Part shown: piece after piece, positions 1 to 8,745 of the stretch
Numbering within the stretch: the first letter of the stretch is position 1
Layout: every line of letters starts with the position of its first letter
NCBI GenBank assembly: GCA_016213775.1
Contig: JACQZR010000032.1
Span: forward strand, 1 to 35,869
Origin: Acidobacteriota bacterium
Lineage (GTDB): Bacteria; Acidobacteriota; Terriglobia; Bryobacterales; Bryobacteraceae
Direction of reading: 5' to 3'
DNA: 35,869 bases
Position numbers and translations under genes: made by a program
Notes under the pieces: generated by a model
Database searches by the model: none
Told to the model about the DNA's origin: nothing
Seen by the model: the letters and a program-made list of their open reading frames with translations, nothing else

Positions 1-96
1 AACGCCCCACCCGCTTCATCTGGGTTGCAGAGCGCCTTCGACAAAATCGAGAAAGAAATCGACCTGCAAATCCGGGAGGCAAAGCTGGTGGCCTGA
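1..96 (+). CDS. C-terminal fragment of a probable transposase (cut by window edge)
   Basis: Frame 1 is open from the first base to a TGA at 94-96 and gives 31 residues ending in IREAKLVA. The fragment is Lys/Glu-rich and predicted helical. The same fragment occurs inverted at the other end of the window, which is why a transposase of an insertion element is the favoured call. The fragment is too short for me to name a family. The rest of the gene lies outside the window. Confidence 0.5.
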   Translation, partial: NAPPASSGLQSAFDKIEKEIDLQIREAKLVA

Positions 97-140
97 AACT
101 TGACTTGTTTACATCAACTCTTGAAAGTCAAGACCCCTAG
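1..140. repeat. 140-bp terminal inverted repeat, left copy
   Basis: This stretch is the exact reverse complement of 35730-35869, and identity stops at base 141 (g here, a different base at the mirrored position 35729). It includes the end of a coding frame (1-96), then a non-coding tail of 44 bases ending in CTAG. The tail holds an 8-bp perfect inverted repeat, CTTGACTT at 99-106 and AAGTCAAG at 125-132. The simplest reading is the end of an insertion element present in at least two copies, on which the assembly broke. Confidence 0.9.
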
Positions 141-1463
141 GGAAGGGTCGAGCTCGAGCGCTTTGCGCCAGTGGAGTTTCGCTTCCGGAAATCGCTTGAG
201 ACAGTGAAGGGCGTGGGCAAGATTCCAGCGGCATTCGGCCTGTTCTGGGTTGCGGCTGAGGGAATCCAGGTAGAGATTGACGGCCTCTTCCAGTTGACCG
301 CTGCGATGGCGCAGGACACCAATACGAAACGAGATTGCGCCATGCGCGTCATGGATCCCGGAGCGCAAGTCCTCTGCCCGCGCGGCATCACCACGTTCGA
401 GGGCGAGAAGGAGGAGTGAGAGTCGCGCCTGCTCGCGCGAAGGGTCGCGAAAGAGGGCTTCCTCGTAGGCTTCCTCCGCTTGATGGACATTGCCGCAGGC
501 CCAATGCGCAGCGGCGAGTTCGCAGGCGGCACCAGCATCATCAGGATTGGCGGCGACGACATTCTCGAAAGCGCCGGCGGCCTCCTGATGGCGGCCGGCA
601 AGGCGAAGACAGACACCGTAGTTGTACCAGTCAACCGGTGTGGAAGATTCGCCCTGGGCAAGTGCAGAACCAAGATCGGCGGCGGCGGCGAAATCACGGG
701 CATCGACAGCGAGGACCAGTTGGGCCCACAGGCCATGCGTAGACATGCTGTTGCGTGCAAGGAGCACAGAATAGGCTTTGATGCGCGTCCTGTCGTTGAG
801 CTGCCAGGCGGCGTAGAGGGCGTTTTCCAGCAGCTCGCGCTGTTTCTGGGCAACGTGGTCAGGCTGGGCGGAGAGCAACCGTTCGTAGATGTCGAGCGCT
901 TCCTGGTGTTTGCCTTCCAGTTGGAGCGCGGCGGCCTGGCCGAACCATGCGGGAGCGTAATCAGACCTGACTTTGAGGCTGTGGGCGAAGGAAGACCGGG
1001 CTTCGGCGGCGCGGCGCTCGTTGAGCAGGCATACGCCGAGAACATACCAGGATTGCGCGCAATCGGGATCGAGCACCACGGCCCGCTGGAGGCATTCCAC
1101 AGCCATGCGCCAGCGGCGTAGGCGGGCCAGGCAGATGCCGGCATTGAGGCTGGCAAAGAGGTGATCAGGCTTCAATTCGGCAAGGCGTTTGTAATGGCGG
1201 GCGGCGTCCTCCGTCTTACCGCTTTCGAAAGACAGTTGACCAGCGAGGAGCAGCGCATCGGGATTGCCCGCGACGATGGCGGGACGGAGGGCGGCGAGCG
1301 CGCCTTCGCAATCCCCTTGCAGATGGAAATGCAGAGCATCGGCAATGGCGGGATGGCTGGCGATTCGCTTGTTCCATTGCAGGTCGCCCGATTCCAAAGC
1401 GAGGGACGACTGCACCAATTCCTCATCGACGAACCATGCCCAGTTGATGGCGGGGGTGCTCAT
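114..1463 (-). CDS. TPR-repeat protein, 3' end truncated by the insertion element
   Basis: 449 aa, made of tetratricopeptide repeats over nearly its whole length. Repeat signatures such as PDALLLAGQLSFESGKTEDA, LNAGICLARLRRWRMAVECL, WYVLGVCLLNERRAAEARSS and WNLAHALHCLKRFPEAKLHW recur about every 34 residues. TPR proteins act as protein-protein scaffolds and no catalytic domain is visible. There is no signal peptide. The ATG at 1461-1463 is preceded by AAGGA at suitable spacing. It lies 15 bases after the 379-aa gene upstream, so the two are probably co-transcribed. The last eight codons (LGVLTFKS) and the stop codon lie inside the terminal repeat, so the native C-terminus is probably lost. 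Partner and role are unknown. Confidence 0.8.
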   Translation of the reverse strand: MSTPAINWAWFVDEELVQSSLALESGDLQWNKRIASHPAIADALHFHLQGDCEGALAALRPAIVAGNPDALLLAGQLSFESGKTEDAARHYKRLAELKPDHLFASLNAGICLARLRRWRMAVECLQRAVVLDPDCAQSWYVLGVCLLNERRAAEARSSFAHSLKVRSDYAPAWFGQAAALQLEGKHQEALDIYERLLSAQPDHVAQKQRELLENALYAAWQLNDRTRIKAYSVLLARNSMSTHGLWAQLVLAVDARDFAAAADLGSALAQGESSTPVDWYNYGVCLRLAGRHQEAAGAFENVVAANPDDAGAACELAAAHWACGNVHQAEEAYEEALFRDPSREQARLSLLLLALERGDAARAEDLRSGIHDAHGAISFRIGVLRHRSGQLEEAVNLYLDSLSRNPEQAECRWNLAHALHCLKRFPEAKLHWRKALELDPSLGVLTFKS

Positions 1464-1478
1464 AGGTGGTCCTTGGCA

Positions 1479-2618
1479 TCACCTGCGCGATCCGAGAGCG
1501 GCGCGAAGGCTTAGAATGGACACGACGCCAGCCTCTCTCTCGGAAGTGGTGGGCGCAACACTGGCCTCGGTAGTGGACAGCAGGAGGCGCGGGCGAAGAG
1601 GGAGCATCACTGCCTGCGGGACATGCAGGCCGAACTCGGAGCGGCGATCGCGAAGCTGGAATCTGGTGGCGAGCAGGGAATCGGCGATGTCACGAACGGA
1701 ATCGAGGCTGGGAACGAAGTCCGTGGACAGGTCCCATGGTTCCCGGAGGCTTGGGATATGGCGGGGGGAAGCAGGCTTATGATTGACGGGGAAGACGTCG
1801 AAGCCGTGCAATCGTCCGACAGCGGCATCGAGAGCGGGCATCGGGATGGCGGTATACGAGGCCGAGGGGACGGACCCGGCCGCCGCGATGGCAGTGTTCG
1901 GAAGCACGGCGTCGAGTGCGGAGGAAACGTTTTGCGGAGGTGATCCGGCACGCACGTGGAGAGGCTGCGTGCAGGCCCAAGCGGCAGCTCCCATGACGGC
2001 GAATCCGCTAAGTGCCGGCTCGCCTTCAGCGACAGTGAAGACGGGGAAGCCTCGCAGCTTTCGATACACAGGGGCAGGCTGCTTGCTGATCTGCACCGGA
2101 TGAGAACGGTAGAAGGTAGAAGAGCGAACGGGCTGGAGTTCCTGGTTGAGCCGCATCAGGCTCATGACGAGCGAGTAGCGGGACAGGCGGTCTTGACGGC
2201 CAGGCTGCGGAACCACGGGGACTGGCGCGAACCAGCATCCTGGAGCCACGCGCGGGCGGAGCGATGCGAGTCGAACACTGCGCGCAAGGCCTAATGGCGG
2301 CAGAGAGGACTGGCATTGAAACTCGATGGCGTACTTGCGAGAGACAGGCTGCGATTGCGGGGTACGAGGCCGCAAATGAATGCGGAGGGCGGGACAAGCC
2401 TCGGCGAGCAACGGAGCCATCAGAGTGGAATCGCCGTAGGCTTCCGGGGGCAACTCCCACTCGGCGCCGGGCTCCGGGATCTGGAGCAGGCGGACGCGCT
2501 CCTGAGTGAGCCGGAATTCAGAACGGTGTTGGGGACAGCAGAATCGAGATTCCCCCAGCAGGGCGACCTGCGGCGGGATCGGCAAACCACATTGCAGGCA
2601 GAGATCCACGAGAGGCAC
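1479..2618 (-). CDS. Hypothetical protein with Cys-rich N-terminus
   Basis: 379 aa, family not recognised. Near the N-terminus CLQCG is followed about 16 residues later by CCPQH, a spacing that could bind one zinc ion in a small ribbon. The rest is rich in Pro, Arg, Ser and Leu, with only one weakly hydrophobic stretch (GFAVMGAAAWACTQPL), so it is mostly low-complexity or disordered. The start is a GTG at 2616-2618 without a clear ribosome binding site. No ATG in the same frame fits better. It sits 15 bases ahead of the TPR gene on the same strand and is divergent from another TPR gene, which suggests a small TPR-associated locus of unknown function. Confidence 0.65.
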   Translation of the reverse strand: MPLVDLCLQCGLPIPPQVALLGESRFCCPQHRSEFRLTQERVRLLQIPEPGAEWELPPEAYGDSTLMAPLLAEACPALRIHLRPRTPQSQPVSRKYAIEFQCQSSLPPLGLARSVRLASLRPRVAPGCWFAPVPVVPQPGRQDRLSRYSLVMSLMRLNQELQPVRSSTFYRSHPVQISKQPAPVYRKLRGFPVFTVAEGEPALSGFAVMGAAAWACTQPLHVRAGSPPQNVSSALDAVLPNTAIAAAGSVPSASYTAIPMPALDAAVGRLHGFDVFPVNHKPASPRHIPSLREPWDLSTDFVPSLDSVRDIADSLLATRFQLRDRRSEFGLHVPQAVMLPLRPRLLLSTTEASVAPTTSEREAGVVSILSLRAALGSRR

Positions 2619-2795
2619 CTATGACGAAATAAGTTCGGTCTGTTTCCATGCTAAAGGAAGGAGAAGTCAAAACGATTAGGAAACTAATGCACTAGGACGA
2701 TTTCCCCACAGTTCTAGTCCGGGAGAGGAGAGGTGTACTAGGGGATTCCCTTATCTGATCTTTGCCTGGACCACCGATGGAAGATCAGGAAAGAA
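2619..2795. promoter_or_regulatory. Divergent intergenic region between two TPR-associated operons
   Basis: This 177-base gap separates the minus-strand hypothetical/TPR pair from the plus-strand 606-aa TPR gene, so both promoters should lie here. It is more AT-rich than its surroundings at about 2640-2700. I see no convincing -35/-10 pair. AGGA at 2787-2790 is the ribosome binding site for the GTG at 2796. Confidence 0.4.
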
Positions 2796-4616
2796 GTGTC
2801 CAGAAACATGGAAGCATTCCGGAGAATGACGAGGGCTGTGCGGAACGCGGTGCCTGGACTTGGCGGACCGGGGAACGCGGCCATTGACTGTAGCGAGGGA
2901 GAGCGGCTGCTGGAACTCGGGCGATTCTCCGAGGCGGAGGAGTTTTTCCTCTGCCTGCTGGACCAGACGCGCGACCGTCCGCACCGGCGTTTCGTATATG
3001 CCAAAGCACTGAGCGCGCTCGCCGATGCGCGTTACCAGCAGAAGAAGCCGGCGCAGGCAAGAGAGACGGCGCTCGCCGCGCTCATTCATCTGGACGCGGA
3101 GAAGCAGAACGAGGAGCTGGCGGATACGGAGAATCTGCTGGCGAGTATTTGTCTGGATCTGGGCGAGCCGGTTCTGGCGGTGCCGCATTTGGAACGTGCG
3201 CTGGCGACGCAGCAGCGAAGCAGGCCGATCGACACCGGAGCCATTATCGAAAGGCACAGGCGACTGGCTGCTGTATTGGGGCAGATCGGGGAAACGGGGC
3301 GCGCGATTGAGGAGTTGACGAGCGCATCGAATCTGGCGCAGCGGGAGTGCGGTGCGGAGCATCAGCTTACGGGGAATATTGAGTCCGAACTGGGGCGTTT
3401 ATTGAAAGAGGCGTCGGATTGGGAAGGCGCGATCTACCATTTCGAGAGAGCGCTGGCGGCGCACCTGACGTCGCCGGGGGAAGAATCGGAAGAAGTGGCG
3501 AGGGACTATCAGGCGCTGGCGGAGACCTACCAGGCGTCGGATAACCTGGAGCAGGCGGTGGCGCACTATGAGAAGGCGCTGCGGTTGCGGGAACGTCAGT
3601 TGGGCGGCGGGAATTCGGGCGATTATGCGGCGGTGTTGATGGGACTGGGTGGTACGCATTCCCTTCGCGGCAACTATGGCACGGCAGTGGAACTGATGCA
3701 GCAGGCGGTGGGGCGGTATGAAGGCGCGCGGGATGAGCGGCTGGCGCCGGCGCTGGAGAGCCTCGGTGTTGTGTATGTGGTTTCCGGCAGAACGAAAGAA
3801 GCGATCAGCACGCTACGCAAGGCGCGGCGATTGTGGGAAGCGGATCCTTCACAGTACGCGGCGCAATTGCAGTCCAATTCGCAGTTGTTTGAGACGGTGG
3901 CATCGTACTTGAATCCTGCGGCGGGTAGCGCATTAATGGCAAGTCTGCGGTCGGGCCATTTTGAGGAGCCGCCGGCGGAAATGAAGCCGGACGTAAAGAT
4001 GCCCTCGATGCAGAAGCCGAAGCGGCCCGAGGAGATTCATTCGCTGCCGAGCGCCGAGGTGGAGTTGGAGAATTGGACCGGACTGATTGGCGAACTAAGT
4101 GAGGAGGTTGCTCCGGCGATGGCGCCCCCCGCGGAAGGAAAGCCGGAGGCGCGCATGCCGGTTGGGCAAGTGTCAATGCCGGGAATGAACCAGACGGGCC
4201 GTGTTGCGGGCATCGGCGGGGTAGGTGGGCTGGAGAGCTTCGTGGGCGGGCAATGGGCAGCAGGAGTGCCTGGCAGTATCGCGCCCCCTTATGGTTATGG
4301 GATTGCAAGCAGGTCAGACGCGCCGGCGTTCGCACCGGTGTTGGGGCCCCTATCAGGCGACGGCCGGCCCATCGTGGTAACTGGCGGAGGAGTGGAAGGC
4401 GGCATGTTCGTTCCTGCGTCGGCGTTCCCGGCACTTTGGGAGGACGCGGTAGAGACTGGTGGCGCGGAAGGTGGAGTTGCCGCGATGCTGGCGAACGCAA
4501 CGCTTGCGGCAAGCCCAACATTGGCGACAAGCGCAAAACCGGGAAAGAGACAATCCCCGTTAGCAGGCTGGGAGGAACTGGCGTTCGACTATCTCAGTGT
4601 GACAACCACTCGATGA
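2796..4616 (+). CDS. Large TPR-repeat protein with disordered C-terminal half
   Basis: 606 aa. Residues about 25-345 hold roughly eight tandem TPR units of the 40-42 residue type seen in NphP3/kinesin-light-chain-like proteins (for example LLELGRFSEAEEFFLCLL, LAETYQASDNLEQAVAHYEK, LGGTHSLRGNYGTAVELMQQ, LGVVYVVSGRTKEAISTLRK). Residues about 380-600 are rich in Pro, Gly, Ala and Met and look disordered. No signal peptide and no enzymatic domain. The GTG at 2796 is chosen because AGGAAAG lies just upstream. An ATG four codons later (2808) is the alternative. It converges on the DUF1080 gene, with only 8 bases between the two stops. A scaffold role is inferred from TPR alone. Confidence 0.8.
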   Translation: MSRNMEAFRRMTRAVRNAVPGLGGPGNAAIDCSEGERLLELGRFSEAEEFFLCLLDQTRDRPHRRFVYAKALSALADARYQQKKPAQARETALAALIHLDAEKQNEELADTENLLASICLDLGEPVLAVPHLERALATQQRSRPIDTGAIIERHRRLAAVLGQIGETGRAIEELTSASNLAQRECGAEHQLTGNIESELGRLLKEASDWEGAIYHFERALAAHLTSPGEESEEVARDYQALAETYQASDNLEQAVAHYEKALRLRERQLGGGNSGDYAAVLMGLGGTHSLRGNYGTAVELMQQAVGRYEGARDERLAPALESLGVVYVVSGRTKEAISTLRKARRLWEADPSQYAAQLQSNSQLFETVASYLNPAAGSALMASLRSGHFEEPPAEMKPDVKMPSMQKPKRPEEIHSLPSAEVELENWTGLIGELSEEVAPAMAPPAEGKPEARMPVGQVSMPGMNQTGRVAGIGGVGGLESFVGGQWAAGVPGSIAPPYGYGIASRSDAPAFAPVLGPLSGDGRPIVVTGGGVEGGMFVPASAFPALWEDAVETGGAEGGVAAMLANATLAASPTLATSAKPGKRQSPLAGWEELAFDYLSVTTTR

Positions 4617-4624
4617 GGCCGGGA

Positions 4625-5254
4625 TTACAGTGGTTTGATGCGGACATTGCGGAACTCGACGAGAGTACCGTGACCGAGGAATCCGACGTGGCCAGAGGCG
4701 CGGCGAATGCCGGGGTGGCGCTTGATGGTCTTCTCTTCGGTTACGTCGTTGAGGTCGCAATGAATGATAGTAACGCCGTTCACTTTGATGTGAATGTTGC
4801 TACCCTTGGCGGTAATCTCGTACTCGTTCCACTCGCCGGCAGGCTTCTGGAAACCGGTGCGCGCGGGGAAGACGTCATAGACTGAGCCGGAGTGCTGCTC
4901 GGATTTGATCCTGCCCTTGTAGCGTTCATGGGTATCGTCGAGGATCTGGATTTCCATTCCCTGATAAGCGACATCACCGGCGAGCGGTGCGCGAATGCCG
5001 ACACCGTTGTTTCCACCGGGCGAGAGCTTGTATTCGAGGCGGAGGACGAAGTCACCGTATTCTTTCTCGGTGAAGAGATTGCCACCGCCGTCCGGCGGGC
5101 ACACGATGATGCCGTCCTTCACTACGTAACCGGGACCTTTCCCGCCGACGAGGGTCCAGCCATCGAGGTTCTTTCCGTTGAAGAGCGCAGTGAAGCCGGG
5201 CTCCTGAGCGGACAGGGAGGCGGCGAGAATTGCCGTAAGAAGGAAGAGTCGCAT
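4625..5254 (-). CDS. Secreted DUF1080 protein (3-keto-disaccharide hydrolase-like)
   Basis: 209 aa. Starts with a signal peptide ([17 protein letters not shown]) and then the family hallmark [13 protein letters not shown]. The beta-sandwich body contains [39 protein letters not shown] and the C-terminal FRNVRIKPL, all typical of DUF1080 (concanavalin-like fold). Family members are extracellular or periplasmic, and some hydrolyse 3-keto-glycosides. The substrate here is unknown. The frame is open further upstream, but the ATG at 5252-5254 gives the signal peptide and leaves a 10-base gap to the preceding gene, consistent with an operon with the ankyrin fusion protein. Confidence 0.85.
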   Translation of the reverse strand: MRLFLLTAILAASLSAQEPGFTALFNGKNLDGWTLVGGKGPGYVVKDGIIVCPPDGGGNLFTEKEYGDFVLRLEYKLSPGGNNGVGIRAPLAGDVAYQGMEIQILDDTHERYKGRIKSEQHSGSVYDVFPARTGFQKPAGEWNEYEITAKGSNIHIKVNGVTIIHCDLNDVTEEKTIKRHPGIRRASGHVGFLGHGTLVEFRNVRIKPL

Positions 5255-5264
5255 TAGGACTATT

Positions 5265-7202
5265 CTATTGCGCCGGAGACGCCGCTGTGGAGACGGCCAG
5301 GGGAGCGAGCGCCGCGACAGCCCAGGACGTTGCGGCCGCGGAGATCCACTGATCGTGAGAGTAAGGGAAGCCGCTTTCGAAATAGGGCTGGAATTTGGGA
5401 GCGCGGCTGCGAACGTACCAGGAGCCGTCGGGGAATTGCGTGGAGAGAAGCAGTTTCGCGCCTCTTCGGTAGTCGGGGCTGTCCGGCTGGAGAGCGCCGG
5501 TTTCCCGCAGAGCCCAGAGCGCTTCGCCGGTGGCATAGGCATCCGAGGCGGACCATTGGTTTTGCGCCCAGCCGCCATCGGGGAGCTGGCGTTTGAGGAG
5601 TTGTTGCGCGGCGACGAAGGCGGCGCTGGATTTGGCCCACTTTAATCCAATGGCGCGCCAGATGTAATCGTCGTTGGTCACTGGCTTGGCCCGCTCGATA
5701 TAGAACTTCGCCTTGGTGATGCGCGAGTCGAACTCGGACAGACGGGCAGGGATTGGGAACTGTTGCAGCACCCGGAGTCCAAGGGCGGCCCGCTGGATAT
5801 TGCTCTCGTCGATGGGCGGCCGCGTGATGCCGTAGTTGGACCAGCCGCCGTCGGACTGCTGCAGGCTGGCGATGGTGGCGATAACGGTGTCGGTAATGAG
5901 GTCCGGTTTCTGGCCGTCGGCGGCGAGTCCAAAGAGGCCATAGAGGGGGATATCTATGGTCGGCAGATCCATGCGCTGGAGCATGATCTCAGTGAACTGC
6001 TGGAACTGCCCGTAGACCTCTCGGGACGTCTGCGCCGCGGCCTGTCTGTTGTGGTTGAGGCTTGCGTTGCGTGCCTGCTGGAACATCACCTGGGCGATCA
6101 TCTGATGATGGCATCCGGCACAGCCACTGTTCTCGAAGTACTTGCTGTTGACGCGCTGAATGAGCGGAATGGAGCGATTGACGGCTTCCAGCGCAGTGGG
6201 AGTGGACGAGGAATCGCGCGACGGGGGTTGGTGGGGGTTTCCGGGCTTGGCCCCTGCTTTCTTCAGCATTGCGATGACGGCGGGGTTGCCAATGAGGTTG
6301 GCCCAATCGAGCGGAGTTTGCCCCATGAGATTCTTGGCGTTAAGATTGGCGCCGGCTTTGATGAGGAGTTGGATAGAGGCGGTGTTCTGCCGTTCTGTAG
6401 CGACCGCGGAGGCGAGCGGAGTCATACCACGGCCATCGGCGGCATTCACATTCGCACCGGCGGCAAGGAGGGGCTTCATCAGATCGGGTGAACCGAAGGG
6501 AGCGGCGAGGAGCAGCGGCGTGAGGTTCGTGAGTTGGATCTTGCCGTTCTTGACTGTACCTGAGTCGGTGTTGGCGGCGTTGACGTCGACGCCTTTGGCA
6601 AGGAGCATCTTGACGGCCGGCACATTGAGCCAGGTGGCGGCCGATTGAAGGGTCGTGATTCCGGTCTTGTCGCGGGATTTGGGATCGGCGCCGCGAGCCA
6701 TTAGAGCCTCCACTATGGCGAAGTCGCCGTTACTGGCGGCCGCTGTGATGGGGGAGACTCCGTCGGGGCCTGCTGTGTTGGGATTGGCTCCTTTGTCGAG
6801 AAGGAGTTTGACGGTGGCGAGGTTGCCAGGACAGGATGCGGCGGCGATCAACGGATTGCGGCCCATCTTGGATACGGCGTTGACGTCAGCGCCGCGCTCG
6901 ACAAGAAGCCTGGCTTTGGCATGGTCGCAAGCGGCCCACAGGAGGGCGGTGGATTCCGTGCCACTGCGCGCGTTCACATCGGCACCGGCATCGAGGAGGA
7001 GCTTTACGGCGTCGATGCTGCCGAAAGGGGCAGCGTGCATGAGCAGCGTGGCACCGCGGCGGTCGCGAGCGGCGAGTTCATCTTTGTTCGCCTTCCGAAG
7101 GGTGGCAAGGTCGTTGTTGCGGATAGCCTGGAAGAGGTCCGGCGATTGGGCCAGCAGGCTGAGCGAGCAGAGCAGGACAATGATCAGCATCCTCATGGTC
7201 AT
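5265..7202 (-). CDS. Secreted ankyrin-repeat / CxxCH / prenyltransferase-like fusion protein
   Basis: About 645 aa from the ATG at 7200-7202. Further ATGs at 7196 and 7190 are possible, and the longer frame to 7289 is unlikely. A short signal peptide ([15 protein letters not shown]) is followed by about eight ankyrin repeats over residues 20-310 ([46 protein letters not shown] motifs). A CAGCHH motif that could bind covalent haem comes next. The C-terminal 200 residues carry repeats of the alpha/alpha-toroid type found in prenyltransferases and squalene cyclases ([33 protein letters not shown]). The catalytic Asp-rich motifs of cyclases were not seen, so it may be a binding domain. Likely exported. 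Function unknown. Confidence 0.8.
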   Translation of the reverse strand: MTMRMLIIVLLCSLSLLAQSPDLFQAIRNNDLATLRKANKDELAARDRRGATLLMHAAPFGSIDAVKLLLDAGADVNARSGTESTALLWAACDHAKARLLVERGADVNAVSKMGRNPLIAAASCPGNLATVKLLLDKGANPNTAGPDGVSPITAAASNGDFAIVEALMARGADPKSRDKTGITTLQSAATWLNVPAVKMLLAKGVDVNAANTDSGTVKNGKIQLTNLTPLLLAAPFGSPDLMKPLLAAGANVNAADGRGMTPLASAVATERQNTASIQLLIKAGANLNAKNLMGQTPLDWANLIGNPAVIAMLKKAGAKPGNPHQPPSRDSSSTPTALEAVNRSIPLIQRVNSKYFENSGCAGCHHQMIAQVMFQQARNASLNHNRQAAAQTSREVYGQFQQFTEIMLQRMDLPTIDIPLYGLFGLAADGQKPDLITDTVIATIASLQQSDGGWSNYGITRPPIDESNIQRAALGLRVLQQFPIPARLSEFDSRITKAKFYIERAKPVTNDDYIWRAIGLKWAKSSAAFVAAQQLLKRQLPDGGWAQNQWSASDAYATGEALWALRETGALQPDSPDYRRGAKLLLSTQFPDGSWYVRSRAPKFQPYFESGFPYSHDQWISAAATSWAVAALAPLAVSTAASPAQ

Positions 7203-7220
7203 AGATTTTACAATGAAAAA

Positions 7221-7862
7221 TTGGCACAACCATACGACGCGATCCTGTTTGACTTCGACGGCGTACTGATTGACAGCGAGCCGGTGCACTTCCGCTGCTG
7301 GCGCGAGGTGATGACGCCGTTCGGGGTTTCGCTCGATTGGGAGACGTACGACGCGACTCTACGCGGGCATTCGGGGGAGGTACTGCTCGATCTGCTCTGC
7401 GGGCTTCGGGACCCACCGTTGGATCGGGAATCAGTGTCGGCAATCTATCCTGTGAAGAACGATCTTTTCCACGAGGTATTTGCCAATACGGGCGAGATCG
7501 TGGCGGAGGAGACGCGGGCGTTGCTGGGGGATTTGCGCGGGTATAAGTTGGGAGTGGTGAGTTCGGCGCGCGGCCGGCATGTGTATCCTAACCTGGAACG
7601 GGCCGGCGTATTGGGGTACTTCCAGACGATCGTGTGCCGTGAGGACGTGACAATGCTGAAGCCAGACCCGGAGCCTTATCGGACTGCAGGGGCGCGGCTG
7701 GGTGCGAGGGCGGCGCTGGTGGTGGAGGATTCGGAGGCGGGGGCGGCAAGCGGGTCGGCCGCGGGGTGGGACGTGTTGCTGGTGCCCAATTGCGCGGCGA
7801 TGCCGGGGTTGCTGCGAGAGAGGCTGGGAAGGCCTATAGGGACTTACGAATCTCGGCGATAG
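7221..7862 (+). CDS. HAD-superfamily hydrolase, beta-phosphoglucomutase-like
   Basis: 213 aa. All four HAD motifs are present: I, FDFDGVLIDSEP; II, VVSSARGR; III, MLKPDPEPY; IV, VVEDSEAG. The helical cap sits between motif I and II, as in subfamily IA phosphatases and beta-phosphoglucomutases. These enzymes are cytoplasmic and move or hydrolyse a phosphate on small sugars or nucleotides. The substrate cannot be told. The frame is open to 6921, but no ATG or GTG lies near the expected N-terminus. TTG at 7221 gives MAQPYDAILFDFDG and the usual length, with no clear ribosome binding site. It lies 18 bases from the divergent ankyrin gene, and its 3' end overlaps parE tail to tail. A diverged copy of its 3' end occurs at 8870-8927. 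Confidence 0.82.
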   Translation: MAQPYDAILFDFDGVLIDSEPVHFRCWREVMTPFGVSLDWETYDATLRGHSGEVLLDLLCGLRDPPLDRESVSAIYPVKNDLFHEVFANTGEIVAEETRALLGDLRGYKLGVVSSARGRHVYPNLERAGVLGYFQTIVCREDVTMLKPDPEPYRTAGARLGARAALVVEDSEAGAASGSAAGWDVLLVPNCAAMPGLLRERLGRPIGTYESRR

Positions 7863-8131
7863 ACCAATTCTATTCCGTCTTTCATGGGGAAGTAGAAGAG
7901 TAAGGTTTTCTCAAAGCCGTCAGACAACGGGAATCGTCGTATCCCGTGCAACTCGGGCCTGCGAACAAAGAAGCGATAACCCGCTTCTGCTTGCCCGGCC
8001 AGCATCGAAGCAGTCTCTTCGGCTGCCTTTATGAACCGATCGGCGGTTTCGATGTCAGCGTTCTCGGCATACCAGACCCGTTGCGCAATCAGGTCGCGCT
8101 TGGCTGCTTCGCGTTTACGGACCTTGGGCAC
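7844..8131 (-). CDS. parE: ParE/RelE-family toxin
   Basis: 95 aa from a GTG at 8129-8131, one base after the antitoxin stop and preceded by GGGAAG. An in-frame ATG at 8194 would add 21 Lys/Arg-rich residues and overlap the antitoxin more. Family features are AKRDLIAQRVWYAENADIET at the N-terminus, GIRRFPLSDGFEKTLLFY in the middle and VYRR at the end. ParE-type toxins poison DNA gyrase and RelE-type toxins cleave mRNA. The sequence alone does not separate them, though a ParD-like partner favours ParE. The last 19 bases overlap the end of the HAD gene on the other strand. Confidence 0.85.
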   Translation of the reverse strand: MPKVRKREAAKRDLIAQRVWYAENADIETADRFIKAAEETASMLAGQAEAGYRFFVRRPELHGIRRFPLSDGFEKTLLFYFPMKDGIELVYRRDS

Positions 8132-8132
8132 T

Positions 8133-8402
8133 TTACGCCGACTTCCCGGCTTTGCGAGCTTCAAACCGCTTGAGTGCTTCCGATCGGATGTCACTCCAGT
8201 CTTGGCGCGTCATTTCCGTAGCCTCGCCACTTTGAATCCCTTCGACGAGCAGCGCTTCGAGCTTCTCTTGGACTTTGCGCTTTTCGTCGTCGCGGATGAG
8301 ATCGCGCACATACTCGCTAACGCTGCTGTATCGGCCAGAGCCGACCTGGCTCTCAACGAACTCCTTGAGTTGGTCGGGGAGCGAAATGTTCATTGTTTGC
8401 AT
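8133..8402 (-). CDS. parD: ParD-family (ribbon-helix-helix) antitoxin
   Basis: 89 aa. The N-terminus (MNISLPDQLKEFVESQVGSG followed by RYSSVSEYVRDLIRDDE) is the standard ribbon-helix-helix DNA-binding segment of ParD/CopG antitoxins. The charged C-terminus (WSDIRSEALKRFEARKAG) should bind and neutralise the toxin. The ATG at 8400-8402 is preceded by GGAGGG at seven bases. A start at 8453 would put coding sequence through the repeat operator. The pair is expected to autoregulate from the repeats at 8436-8461. Confidence 0.88.
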   Translation of the reverse strand: MQTMNISLPDQLKEFVESQVGSGRYSSVSEYVRDLIRDDEKRKVQEKLEALLVEGIQSGEATEMTRQDWSDIRSEALKRFEARKAGKSA

Positions 8403-8435
8403 AAGAGAGCCCTCCACACTCGCCACACTATCACA

Positions 8436-8461
8436 CATGGCCAGGCATGGCAATACATGGC
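8436..8461. promoter_or_regulatory. Probable antitoxin operator: three CATGGC repeats with 10-base period
   Basis: CATGGC occurs at 8436-8441, 8446-8451 and 8456-8461, exactly 10 bases apart (GCCATG read on the parDE strand). A related CATGCC is at 8471-8476. One helical turn between units is what ribbon-helix-helix dimers use when they bind cooperatively. The block lies 34-60 bases upstream of the parD start, where promoter and operator are expected. Confidence 0.6.
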
Positions 8462-8745
8462 AACTCTTGACATGCCTACTTGTATATTATGCGCTTCCTT
8501 TCGGCTCAGCGACAGTATGCGGTAAGACCTTTTTTCGCCTACACGATCACAGCTTTTCATGGGGCGGGAGTGCCGGCGGAGCGTAAAGCCTTGGCCTCCA
8601 GTTCTCCTTTCCTCGGTACGAGGCCGTCGGTAATGGCGATGGCGGGGATCCTTAAGGGGTTCTTGCGGGCGCGGGTGGCCCGTCTGACCCGTACCATCAG
8701 CTTAGCGGCGCAGAGTTGCGCCATCGGGCATAAGCAGTCGGAACA
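8462..8745. other. Stretch without a recognised gene between parD and the chimeric scar
   Basis: Together with the operator, more than 300 bases upstream of parD have no gene I can support. Open frames exist on both strands (for example a plus frame from 8480 running into the scar), but none resembles a known family or has a ribosome binding site at a convincing start. It probably holds the parDE promoter plus degraded sequence brought in with the rearrangement. Confidence 0.4.
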
